From: JAMCRM01 sp041685075
Lineage (GTDB): Bacteria > Acidobacteriota > Terriglobia > Bryobacterales > Bryobacteraceae
Length of the DNA: 39,321 nt
Direction: 5' to 3'
Assembly: GCA_041685075.1 (NCBI GenBank)
Contig: JAWLGN010000011.1
Span: forward strand, 1 to 39,321
Below, piece by piece: positions 1-8,194 of the stretch (position 1 is the stretch's first letter; every line of letters starts with the position of its first letter). The position numbers were made by a program, and so were the translations under genes. The notes under the pieces were generated by a model. It did no database searches and had not been told where the DNA came from. It saw nothing but the letters and a program-made list of their open reading frames with translations.

Positions 1-1118
1 TCCGTCCGCGCCGAGCGGGGGTCGTAGATGGTGAACCGCACCGGATCGAGCGCCTGCATGTCCGAAAAATCGCCCTGCCGCCAGGCCATCTTCGGCACCG
101 TCCGGTTGATAGAGCTGGTATCCTCAGCCTTTTTCTGATAAATACCGTTGTAACTGAAGAAGAAAAAGAACTTATCTCTGCCATTGTACAGCCCGGGGAT
201 GCGCACCGGGCCTCCCAGGGTGGCGCCGAAATTATTGGACCGCCCTGGCGCCTGCTTGGGGGTATCTTTGCTGATCTTCCCCTGCCGCACCTGGTCCTCC
301 CAGGCCAGCCGCGTGAAATGCCGGGTTGCGTTCCACCGCTGCTGCCAGTGCTGGTCGTAGAGCGTCCCGTGGTATTCGTTGGAGCCGGCCTTGGTCATCA
401 CGTTCACCAGCGCCCCGGAGGTGTGGCCGTAGCTGGCATCGAAGGTGGCGGTCTCCAGCTTGAACTCCTCCACGGCATCCGCGGGCGGGTTGAAGCCCAC
501 CCGGCGGCCGGTGCCGGTTACCGGAGCGTTATCGATGGTGTACTCGTTCTGCCCCACGCCCCCCATGGTGTTGAAGTCGGAAGTGCCGCCGTTATCGAAG
601 GGCCTGCGGTAGGCCGGCTGCCCGGTCCAGTGCATGCCCGGCGCAAGGGCGGCCAGCGCGAACGGGTTGAGATCATTGAACGGCAGTTCCATGATCTGGC
701 GATTATCGAGGACCCGGCCCCCCGTGGCCGTCGTGGTGTCCAGCAGGGGCGCTTCGGCGGTTACTTCGACGGTCTCCGCCAGTTGTCCCACCTGTAACTG
801 GATTTCGATGTCCAATCGCCCGGCAACGCTCAACTCCAGCCCGGTTCGCACGGTTCTCCGGAATCCCGGCGCTTCCACCGCGACGCTGTAACGTCCAGGG
901 TTCAAGAGGTTTGCCTCAAAATAGCCGGTCTCGTTTGCGGCCGTCCGGCTGGTGGCGTTGGTGCCGATATTTGTAATCACTACGGCAGCGCCCGGTATCA
1001 CCGCGCCCTGGGCGTCGATCACCCTGCCGGTAATACTGCCGCGCGATTCCTGCGCCCACCCCAGGCCGGCAACAGCGAGTAGCAGCGCGAAGCCTTTGCA
1101 TGTAACATGTCGAAACAT
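1..1118 (-). CDS. TonB-dependent receptor with carboxypeptidase-regulatory domain, N-terminal part (runs off left edge)
   Basis: The first ~372 residues of an outer-membrane receptor of the large acidobacterial type; the frame stays open to base 1, so the barrel is outside the window. The start ATG at 1118 follows a GAGGGAG Shine-Dalgarno sequence. A signal peptide (residues 1-23, ending GLGWAQ) is followed by a carboxypeptidase-regulatory Ig-like domain at about 25-110 (SITGRVIDAQGAVIPGA, then GYFEANLLNPGRYSV). The plug domain follows from about 120, with VEVTAEAPLLDTT, an NEYTIDNAPV stretch and a YDPRSART motif near the edge. The family takes up oligomeric substrates with TonB energy; the substrate cannot be read from sequence. 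It has its own promoter and is separate from the act genes upstream of it. No SusD is seen. Confidence 0.9.
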   Translation of the reverse strand, partial: MFRHVTCKGFALLLAVAGLGWAQESRGSITGRVIDAQGAVIPGAAVVITNIGTNATSRTAANETGYFEANLLNPGRYSVAVEAPGFRRTVRTGLELSVAGRLDIEIQLQVGQLAETVEVTAEAPLLDTTTATGGRVLDNRQIMELPFNDLNPFALAALAPGMHWTGQPAYRRPFDNGGTSDFNTMGGVGQNEYTIDNAPVTGTGRRVGFNPPADAVEEFKLETATFDASYGHTSGALVNVMTKAGSNEYHGTLYDQHWQQRWNATRHFTRLAWEDQVRQGKISKDTPKQAPGRSNNFGATLGGPVRIPGLYNGRDKFFFFFSYNGIYQKKAEDTSSINRTVPKMAWRQGDFSDMQALDPVRFTIYDPRSART

Positions 1119-1164
1119 GGAAACAATACTCCCTCAAAGTATGGTTGTCCCTGGGTCCCCACAG

Positions 1165-1193
1165 ACAATATCCCGGGGGGCCCGCCGTGTCAA
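1165..1193 (-). promoter_or_regulatory. sigma70-type promoter of the TonB receptor gene
   Basis: Read on the minus strand, a perfect -35 TTGACA (1188-1193) is separated by exactly 17 bases from TATTGT (1165-1170, four of six consensus bases). Transcription would start near 1158, giving a leader of about 40 bases that contains the GAGGGAG ribosome binding site. The promoter lies in the 148-bp gap after actF, which otherwise shows only a weak 6-bp stem. Confidence 0.65.
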
Positions 1194-1266
1194 GAGGGAA
1201 ATGGCATGTAAGAGATGTTAGACGCGCGAATCCCGCACCACCCGGCAGCAGTTGCGCGGTGCGCGG

Positions 1267-2388
1267 TCAGTTATGGTAATGAAGGCTCTCCACAAGATAG
1301 GGATCGCGCACCGGCACTGCCTCGCGCGCGAGGAAGGCGCGCCGGAAGACCAGCAGAAACAGCGCAACGGCCGCCGCCGCCGGGCCGATCTCCGCCGGCC
1401 CCAGGGCGGGCGGCAGGCCTCGGGCGGCGTTTACCATGATGTGGAGGTCCAGCCAGCGGCCCATTAGCACCACCACCGCCACGCGCCCCAGCCACGCCGG
1501 GCTGCGCTTGGCCGCGCGCGAGAGCAGCGCGGCGAAGGGCACCGCCCAGTTGAGCAACATGTTCACCACGAACAGCGGACCCCAGAAGCCCTCCAGTCGC
1601 CGCACGTAGTATGTCGCTTCCTCCGGTATGTTGGCGTACCAAATCAGCATGTACTGGCTGAACCAGATATACATCCAAAAGGTGCTGAAGGCGAACAGTA
1701 GCTTGCCGAGATCGTGCAGGTGTTCCGCGTTCACAAAACCCGCCAGCGGGCCGCGCCGCGCCCACAGCACGAGCAGAACGATCATCGCCAGACCCGCCTG
1801 AAACAGCCCCGCAAAGCTGTACACTCCGAAGATAGTGCTCACCCAGTTGGGCTCGAGCGACATGATCCAATCGAAGCTTGCCAGCCAGAAAGTGATGGCG
1901 AACACCACCAGGAACGCCGCCGAGAGCCGCGCGTTGGCGCGGGTGTGGGCCGGATTGCCGTCGGCGTCCTGCGCGCGGGAGCGTGCCAGGATGCGCCGGG
2001 CGAACCACCACCACAGCAGCAGGTAGAGCGCCGTGCGCGCCAGGAAGAAGGGCCGGTCGAGCCAAAGCTGCTTGAACCCCTGGGCATGGAAGTCGGGCGA
2101 GGTCCACGGGTAAGTGGCGGGAAAAAACAGCAGCACCACTCCCACCGCCGCGGCGCCGTAGGGCAACGCGGCCGCCATGGCCTCCGGGACGCGCCGGAAG
2201 GCCGTGCTCCAGCCGCCGCCGGTAACAAAGTTTAACGCCACGAAGAAAATCCCAGCGAGGGCGAGGGAGACCAGGAATATCCCCGCCAGCAGCAAATTGG
2301 AAACCGCGCGCTCGGGCGCCGCTATCGCCCCCGCGAAGGTCGCGGCACCTCCCATCACCGCCAGAGCCTTCAACCACCGCTCGTTCAC
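1267..2388 (-). CDS. actF: Alternative complex III subunit ActF (NrfD-like membrane protein)
   Basis: A 373-residue polytopic membrane protein with about ten hydrophobic segments, last in the order actABCDEF. ActF is one of the two NrfD-like integral subunits of alternative complex III, which oxidises quinol in place of cytochrome bc1. Family features visible are the early GGGWSTAFRRVPEAM loop, the FWLASFDWIMSLEP segment near residue 170, and a FSQYMLIWYANIPEE segment near 245. The start codon is GTG at 2388 and overlaps the actE stop by four bases (GTGA), a translational-coupling arrangement used repeatedly here. No gene of the complex follows; the next gene has its own promoter. Confidence 0.9.
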   Translation of the reverse strand: MNERWLKALAVMGGAATFAGAIAAPERAVSNLLLAGIFLVSLALAGIFFVALNFVTGGGWSTAFRRVPEAMAAALPYGAAAVGVVLLFFPATYPWTSPDFHAQGFKQLWLDRPFFLARTALYLLLWWWFARRILARSRAQDADGNPAHTRANARLSAAFLVVFAITFWLASFDWIMSLEPNWVSTIFGVYSFAGLFQAGLAMIVLLVLWARRGPLAGFVNAEHLHDLGKLLFAFSTFWMYIWFSQYMLIWYANIPEEATYYVRRLEGFWGPLFVVNMLLNWAVPFAALLSRAAKRSPAWLGRVAVVVLMGRWLDLHIMVNAARGLPPALGPAEIGPAAAAVALFLLVFRRAFLAREAVPVRDPYLVESLHYHN

Positions 2389-2900
2389 TGGCCCGCTCCT
2401 TTCTGCAACGTGCGCACGTAGCGGATCACCCGCCGGCGGTCCTCCGGCGCCACCTGCGCGGCATATCCCGGCATGTTGTTACGGCCGGCAGTAATCAGGT
2501 CGAACATCTCAGCGTCGGTCAATTTCAAAGCGGTCGCGCCCGCCAGAGGCGGCGGCGCCGGATAGCCGCGCGCCACCACCGGCCCGTCCCCCGCGCCCGC
2601 GCCCCCGTGGCACACCGCGCAGAACACCTGGTAGACGCGCGCCCCGCGGGCCAGCGCCGCAGCCTCGTCCTCCACTTTGACGGGCGCGGCCGCGCGCCGC
2701 GCCACCGTGCCCTTCACAGGCGCCTGGAGCGTCTTGCCATCGGGAAAATGGGGGTTCGCGGAGAAGGCATCGTAAGCCACCGGGTAGACCATCTCCGGCA
2801 GGAAGTTTGCATTCGGCCGCGCCGGATCGCGGCGCAGCGCGAAGTTCGCCGCCACCGCCAGGATGAAGAGCGCCAGCAGCGCATAGTTCAGGACTTTCAT
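2385..2900 (-). CDS. actE: Alternative complex III subunit ActE (monohaem cytochrome c)
   Basis: A 171-residue monohaem cytochrome c. An N-terminal hydrophobic helix (about 7-22) serves as signal or membrane anchor; no clear lipobox is present. A single CAVCH haem-binding motif occurs at 94-98, with Met143 in RNNMPGYA as the likely axial ligand. A YPVAYDAFSANP stretch precedes the haem domain, as in ActE. In ACIII this subunit passes electrons from the pentahaem or Fe-S arm to a soluble or membrane-bound acceptor on the positive side. The start overlaps the actD stop by four bases (ATGA), and the stop overlaps the actF start by four. Confidence 0.9.
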   Translation of the reverse strand: MKVLNYALLALFILAVAANFALRRDPARPNANFLPEMVYPVAYDAFSANPHFPDGKTLQAPVKGTVARRAAAPVKVEDEAAALARGARVYQVFCAVCHGGAGAGDGPVVARGYPAPPPLAGATALKLTDAEMFDLITAGRNNMPGYAAQVAPEDRRRVIRYVRTLQKGAGQ

Positions 2901-3427
2901 TCCGCGTCCTCCCCGGCGCGCTCCTCCACCCGTACCGCGCCGCGCCGCTCCATCATCCGGCGCACGCGCCCGGCATCGAATGCGGCATCGGTCTCCTCCA
3001 GCACCAGGGCGAAGCGGTCGTTGGTTACCCTGGGGTCGACCAGCCGCGCCGCGCGCCCGGGGTAGAGCCGCGCGGCCATGAAGAAGGCCAGCACCGTGCT
3101 CACCCCCGCGAACAGCACCATTACCTCGAAGGTGATCGGCACAAAGGCGGGCAGCGAGTTCCAGGGCTTGCCTCCCACGTTCACCGGCCAGTCCACCGCG
3201 GTGGTCCAGTACTCGAACCAGATCTTGAAAGCGGCGCCCGCCACTCCCAGGGCGAAACAGACCCAGGGCAGCCGCGAGGGCCGCAGCCCCATGGCCCGAT
3301 CCAGCCCGTGCACCGCGTAGGGCGCATAGACATCCCGGATCTCCAGCCCCGCCTCGCGCGCCGCGCGCGTTGCCTCCAGGATGTCCTCCTCCCTCTCGAA
3401 CACCGCCACCAGCACGCGGCCGCTCAT
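2897..3427 (-). CDS. actD: Alternative complex III subunit ActD (DUF3341 protein)
   Basis: A 176-residue protein matching the DUF3341/ActD family. An N-terminal soluble alpha/beta domain (VLVAVFEREEDILEATRAAR) is followed by two membrane helices at about 55-75 and 100-122. Between them lies the family stretch containing WPVNVGGKPWNSLPAF. ActD has no cofactor and is thought to help the membrane arm of alternative complex III assemble or remain stable. The start overlaps the actC stop by four bases (ATGA). Length is normal for the family. Confidence 0.9.
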   Translation of the reverse strand: MSGRVLVAVFEREEDILEATRAAREAGLEIRDVYAPYAVHGLDRAMGLRPSRLPWVCFALGVAGAAFKIWFEYWTTAVDWPVNVGGKPWNSLPAFVPITFEVMVLFAGVSTVLAFFMAARLYPGRAARLVDPRVTNDRFALVLEETDAAFDAGRVRRMMERRGAVRVEERAGEDAE

Positions 3428-4785
3428 CGCTTGCCCTCCCGGTTCCCGTAGCTCAGCACGCCCTTCACCTCCGCTATCGCAATCACCGGCAGCAGCCTGC
3501 AGAACAGCAGGAACAGCGTGAAGAACAGTCCGAAGGTCCCCGCCAGCGTCGCCACTTCGATCACCGTGGGGGTGTACATCGCCCAGTTGGCGGGCAGAAA
3601 ATCGCGGTGCAGCGAGGTCACGATGATGACGAACCGCTCAAACCACATTCCCACGTTCACCAGAATCGAGATCGTGAACACCGCCGGCAGCGAGGCCCGC
3701 ACCCTGCGGAACCAGAACAACTGCGGGACCGCCACATTGCACGCCGCCATCGTCCAGTAGGCCCACGCATAAGGCCCCATGGCGCGGTTGGCGAAGACGA
3801 ACTCCTCGTACGGGTTGCCCGAATAGAAAGCCGTGAAAAACTCCGTCAGGTAGGCCAGCCCCACCAGCGATCCCGTGGTCAGCACCAGCCGCGCCATCAC
3901 GTCGATGTGGCGCAGGGTGATGTAATCCTCCAGGCGCATCAGCTTGCGCGCGATGATCATGAGGGTGATCACCATGGCCAGCCCGGAGAAGATCGCCCCC
4001 GCCACGAAGTAGGGCGGAAAGATGGTGGCGTGCCAGCCGGGAACCAGCGCCGTGGCGAAGTCCCAGCTCACGATGGTATGGACCGAGACCACCAGCGGCG
4101 TCGCCAGCCCCGCCAGCAGCAGGTAGACCGTCTCGTGCCGCTGCCAGGTTTTGTAAGATCCGCTCCAACCCAGGCTGGCCAGCGCCAGCAGCTTCTTCCT
4201 GAGCCCCGGCTGCGCGCGGTCGCGCGCCGTGGCCAAATCCGGCAGCAGCCCCACGTACCAGAAGGTGGCGGAGATGATGAAGTAGGTCGAGATCGCGAAG
4301 GCGTCCCACGCCAGCGGCGAACGGAAGTTGATCCACAGCGGCCCGCGCTGGTTCGGATAGGGGAAGATCCAGTAGGCCAGCCAGGGCCGCCCCAGGTGGA
4401 TCACCGGGAACAGCCCTGCGCACATCACCGCGATCAGGGTCATGGCCTCGGCGGCGCGGTTCACCGAAGTGCGCCAGCGCTGCCGCAGCAGAAACAGGAT
4501 CGCCGAAATCAAGGTGCCGGCGTGCCCGATTCCAATCCAGAAGACGAAGTTGGTGATGTCGAAGGCCCAGCCCACCGTGGTGTTCAGCCCCCACACCCCC
4601 ACCCCCATGGTCACCTGGTAGGCCACCGCCGCCGCGCCCGCCAACATCACCGCCGAGGAAGCCAGAAACGCCCCCCACCACAACGGGCCGGCGCGCCGCT
4701 CCAGGGGAGCGCAGACGTCCTCGGTCACCTGCGCCAGCTTCTTGCCCTCGATCAGCGGCCGGGTCAGCACCGAATACTCAGCCAT
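3424..4785 (-). CDS. actC: Alternative complex III subunit ActC (NrfD/PsrC-like quinol-binding subunit)
   Basis: A 453-residue polytopic protein of the NrfD/PsrC family with about ten transmembrane helices. Family signatures include NTTVGWAFDITNFVFWIGIG near residue 70, then GHAGTLISAILFLLRQRWR, and VSVHTIVSWDFA near 230. ActC is the subunit next to the ActB Fe-S clusters and is where quinol is thought to be oxidised. The start ATG at 4785 overlaps the end of actB by eight bases. The neighbouring plus-strand open frames are shadows created by high GC. Confidence 0.93.
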   Translation of the reverse strand: MAEYSVLTRPLIEGKKLAQVTEDVCAPLERRAGPLWWGAFLASSAVMLAGAAAVAYQVTMGVGVWGLNTTVGWAFDITNFVFWIGIGHAGTLISAILFLLRQRWRTSVNRAAEAMTLIAVMCAGLFPVIHLGRPWLAYWIFPYPNQRGPLWINFRSPLAWDAFAISTYFIISATFWYVGLLPDLATARDRAQPGLRKKLLALASLGWSGSYKTWQRHETVYLLLAGLATPLVVSVHTIVSWDFATALVPGWHATIFPPYFVAGAIFSGLAMVITLMIIARKLMRLEDYITLRHIDVMARLVLTTGSLVGLAYLTEFFTAFYSGNPYEEFVFANRAMGPYAWAYWTMAACNVAVPQLFWFRRVRASLPAVFTISILVNVGMWFERFVIIVTSLHRDFLPANWAMYTPTVIEVATLAGTFGLFFTLFLLFCRLLPVIAIAEVKGVLSYGNREGKR

Positions 4786-7573
4786 GACGTTGGTCCTCCC
4801 CTCCGCGCGCGATCTTCAGATAGGCGACCGCCGGCCGCACGTTCAACTCCTCCAGCACGCGGTAGGCGCGCCCGCCGCGCACCAGGCGCGAGACGCGGCT
4901 CTCCGGATCGTTCAGATCGCCGAAGACGATGGCGCCCGCCGGGCAACTCTGCTGGCAGGCCGGCTGGATATCGCCGTCGGCGAGCGGCACGCCTTTTCTC
5001 CGCGCCTCGATGCGGGCTTCCTGAATGCGCTGCACGCAAAACGTACACTTCTCCATCACGCCGCGCGAGCGCACCGTTACATCCGGGTTCATCACCATGT
5101 TGGCCAGCCGGTCCTCGCGCGCATACTCGAACCAGTTGAAGCGCCGCGCCTTGTAGGGGCAGTTGTTGGCGCAGTAGCGCGTCCCCACGCAGCGGTTATA
5201 GACCTGCTGGTTCAGCCCCTCGGAACTGTGCACCGTGGCGAGCACCGGGCAGACCGTCTCGCAGGGCGCGTTCCCGCACTGCTGGCACATCATGGGCTGG
5301 TGCGCCACCCTGGGATTCTCCTGCGGCCCCGCGTAGTAGCGGTCGATCCGGATCCAGTGCATGGCGCGCTTGCGCCGCACCTCGTCTCTGCCGACCACCG
5401 GGATGTTGTTCTCCACCTGGCAGGCGATCACGCAGGCTGAGCAGCCCGTGCAGGCGTTCAGATCGATGGCCATGCCCCAGTAGTGGCCGCGCTTGGGATG
5501 ATCGTCGGGCCATAGGTCGCGCTCCGGCGCGTGATGCTCCGGCACGGGTGTGCCGGTCTCCTGGACGATAGGCCGCGGCGGGTGCGCGCCCAGCTTCTCC
5601 GGCACGGTCAAACGGTGATGGTCCTGCGTACAGGCCAGCTCGATCTGCCGCCCGGTGCGCGTCAGGGTGGCGCCGCCGCGCGTGTAGCGCAGCGCGCCGC
5701 CCGCGAGCCGCAGGAGCGCCGCGGCGTTCCGTCCCACCAGCCCGTTCTCCCCCACCGTGGCGCGCGACCCGATCCACCGCGGGCCCACGCCCGCAAATCG
5801 AGACGAAAGCCGGCTGCCGTAGCCCAGCGCCACCGCTACCACGCGCTCGTGCTGCCCCGGCTGCACCAGTGCGGGCAGCTCGACCGCCTCGTTCCCGCAG
5901 GCAACCCGCACCACGTCGCCGTCCGCGACCCCCAGCTTCGCCGCCGCCGCCGGCGCCAGGCAGGCGTAGTTATCCCAGCTCACCTTGGTCACAGGGTCCG
6001 GCAGTTCGTGCAGCCAGGGATTGTAGGCCGGGCTGCCGTCCAGCATGGCGGGCTTGGCGTAGAGCGCCAGTTCAAACCCCGTCTCTTCGAGTGAGCCGCC
6101 ATCGCCCTGGAGCGGTTGGCTCTGTGCCGGTTCCCTGTAAGCCGCGCGCTCGACGGGCGTCTCGCGCTCGATGTAGCCCGCCGCCAGCGCCTGTTCCCAG
6201 GCTTCCTGCGTCTGACCGTAGCGCTCCCGCAGCGCTTCCTGCACCGTCCGGGGCGTGCCGCTCCACAGCGCCAGGCTTTCCATCGCCGCGCGCGTCGTGC
6301 CCAGCGGCCGGATCACCGGCTGCACCAGGCTCACCACCCCCGCCACCGGCTCCGCATCGCCCCAGCTTTCGAGCACGTGGTGATCCGGACAGCAGTAGTG
6401 CGCCAGTCGGGCGGTCTCGTCCAGGCGTTCCGCGAAGCTCACCAGCATCCCTGCCTTGGCCAGCGGCGCGGAGGGAAAATCATAGGCCGGGTTGACGCCG
6501 TAGACGAACAGCGCCGCCACCTTGCCGGCCTCCAGTTCTCCCATCAGCCGCTCCAGGTCTGCGTCGCGCCCCTGTTTCTGAAAGCTGGGCCGCTCGATGT
6601 CGAGCGTGTTGCCGTAGTTGCCCAGCTCCTGGTTCATGCGGTTGGCTAGCATCTGCAGCTCCACGTCCTGCGCCCCGCAAACCACCAGCCCCCGGCCGCG
6701 CGCCGCGCGCAGGCGCCGGCCCGTTTCGCCTTCTCCCGCGGCCGCCTCCCGCATGCGGGCCTCGAGTTCGCCGTAGGAGGTGGGGACCCGCAGGTCCGCC
6801 TTGGTCCCGGTCAGCGACATGCGTCCTTCAAACTGCGCATGCCACGCCGGATGGCCGCTCTCCGGCAGCCGCGCCCGGCTATAGCCCGCGGTAAACTCGA
6901 CCGGCGAGATCCAGGTGCCCAGAAAATCGGCGTCGAAGCTCGCAATCACCGCGGCGCGTTCGAAACGATACCGCGGAATGGCCCGTACCCCATGGGTGCG
7001 CTCATGAGCGTCGGCGATGGCGGAGCAGGAAAGCGGATCGTAGATCACCTGCCTGCCATCGGCGAAGCCGTCCAGGAAGCGCGCGATGGCCGCTCGCAGC
7101 GTGGGGCTGGTCACGGTGCGGCTCAGAAACCGCACCGCGCCGCCCGACTTGCGGATAGCCTCCAGCCGCGCGCCGAGTTCGGCATCCACCCGCTCCCACC
7201 CGGCCGCCTGCCCGCCGATGTGCGGCTGCTTTAGCCGCAGGCTGTCGTACAGCCCCAGGATGGAAGCCTGCCCCACGGCGCACAGCCCGCCTCGCGATAC
7301 AGGGTGCCCGGGATTGCCCTCCAGCTTGATGGGCCGGCCGTCCCGCACCTTGGCAAGCACGCCGCAGCCCGCCGTGCATGCCGTGCAGGTAGTGGCGTAG
7401 TAATACGATTTCCCCGGCGTCACGCCCGGCGGATGCTCGACGAACCCCATGGCCCGTTCCACCGGCGCCGTCCGGCATCCCGCCAGCCCCAGAATGCCGA
7501 AGCTGAACCCCGCGGCTTTCAAAAAACCGCGCCGGTCCGGCCCGGCCTTCTCCACATTCCAGTCCCTCTCCAT
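4778..7573 (-). CDS. actB: Alternative complex III subunit ActB (molybdopterin-oxidoreductase-like plus Fe-S protein)
   Basis: A 931-residue fusion of a molybdopterin-oxidoreductase-like half (B1, about 40-650) and a ferredoxin-like half (B2, about 695-915), the ACIII arrangement. A Tat signal (DRRGFLKAAG, residues 13-22) is followed by Cys33 in LAGC, a possible lipobox. B2 has the cysteines for four clusters: C708/711/714/718, C763/766/771/775, C795/801/805 and C843/846/873/877. B1 is unusual in keeping C63-x2-C66-x3-C70-x27-C98, the pattern that binds the FS0 cluster in active molybdoenzymes, although ActB proteins are known to lack molybdopterin. ActB takes electrons from quinol at ActC and passes them to the haem subunits. 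It lies 21 bases after actA and overlaps actC by eight. Confidence 0.93.
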   Translation of the reverse strand: MERDWNVEKAGPDRRGFLKAAGFSFGILGLAGCRTAPVERAMGFVEHPPGVTPGKSYYYATTCTACTAGCGVLAKVRDGRPIKLEGNPGHPVSRGGLCAVGQASILGLYDSLRLKQPHIGGQAAGWERVDAELGARLEAIRKSGGAVRFLSRTVTSPTLRAAIARFLDGFADGRQVIYDPLSCSAIADAHERTHGVRAIPRYRFERAAVIASFDADFLGTWISPVEFTAGYSRARLPESGHPAWHAQFEGRMSLTGTKADLRVPTSYGELEARMREAAAGEGETGRRLRAARGRGLVVCGAQDVELQMLANRMNQELGNYGNTLDIERPSFQKQGRDADLERLMGELEAGKVAALFVYGVNPAYDFPSAPLAKAGMLVSFAERLDETARLAHYCCPDHHVLESWGDAEPVAGVVSLVQPVIRPLGTTRAAMESLALWSGTPRTVQEALRERYGQTQEAWEQALAAGYIERETPVERAAYREPAQSQPLQGDGGSLEETGFELALYAKPAMLDGSPAYNPWLHELPDPVTKVSWDNYACLAPAAAAKLGVADGDVVRVACGNEAVELPALVQPGQHERVVAVALGYGSRLSSRFAGVGPRWIGSRATVGENGLVGRNAAALLRLAGGALRYTRGGATLTRTGRQIELACTQDHHRLTVPEKLGAHPPRPIVQETGTPVPEHHAPERDLWPDDHPKRGHYWGMAIDLNACTGCSACVIACQVENNIPVVGRDEVRRKRAMHWIRIDRYYAGPQENPRVAHQPMMCQQCGNAPCETVCPVLATVHSSEGLNQQVYNRCVGTRYCANNCPYKARRFNWFEYAREDRLANMVMNPDVTVRSRGVMEKCTFCVQRIQEARIEARRKGVPLADGDIQPACQQSCPAGAIVFGDLNDPESRVSRLVRGGRAYRVLEELNVRPAVAYLKIARGGEDQRHG

Positions 7574-7594
7574 CGAAACCCCTCAGCCCCTGCC

Positions 7595-8194
7595 TTAGTA
7601 GTGGCAGGTAGCGCAGTCCAGCAGCCGGGCCACCTTCTTCTCCCGGTGGCACTCCACGCACCAGCCCATGCTCAAGCTGCTCGCCTGCCGCACCCGCTCC
7701 ATGGTCTCCACCGGCCCGTGGCACGTCTGGCAGGCCACCCCCGCATTCACGTGCGCGCGGTGGTCGAAGTAGACGTAGTCCGGCAGGTTATGCACCTTGG
7801 TCCAGGCCACCGGCCGGTTCGTGCGCACCCTGGCGAACAGCTTCTCCAGCTCCGGCGAAACGATCTGGCGCGGCGCGCGCTTCTCTTTGGTTGCAAGCTC
7901 ATCCTCCGCCCGCACGGCCTCCAGTGGCGCGGTGACAAACTTGTGGCAGTTCATGCACGCGCTGGCGGACGGTATGCCCGCGTGCCGGCTGCTCTCCGCC
8001 CCCGTGTGGCAGTAGAGACAGTCGATCTGCAACTCTCCCGCGTGCAGCCTGTGGGAGTAAGCGATCGGCTGCACCGGCTCATATCCCTGATGGTTGCCCG
8101 GCAGGCGGAAACCCGCGGCGCGCGTTGCCAGCAGCAGCACGCTGAACACCACCCCCACCCCCAGCACAATGGCTGCAATCCGGCTCTTCAACAC
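7595..8194 (-). CDS. actA: Alternative complex III subunit ActA (pentahaem cytochrome c)
   Basis: A 199-residue membrane-anchored multihaem cytochrome c. An N-terminal helix (about 5-24) is followed by five CxxCH motifs: CLYCH 59-63, CMNCH 80-84, CQTCH 155-159, CVECH 179-183 and CATCH 194-198, the last just before the stop. Five haems is the expected number for ActA. No ATG is suitably placed. GTG at 8194 or the next codon, TTG at 8191, would start just inside the end of narK, and a GGAGGTG sequence spaces slightly better for TTG. The frame stays open far into narK, but that extension is a shadow. This gene opens the act half of the operon. Confidence 0.9.
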   Translation of the reverse strand: MLKSRIAAIVLGVGVVFSVLLLATRAAGFRLPGNHQGYEPVQPIAYSHRLHAGELQIDCLYCHTGAESSRHAGIPSASACMNCHKFVTAPLEAVRAEDELATKEKRAPRQIVSPELEKLFARVRTNRPVAWTKVHNLPDYVYFDHRAHVNAGVACQTCHGPVETMERVRQASSLSMGWCVECHREKKVARLLDCATCHY

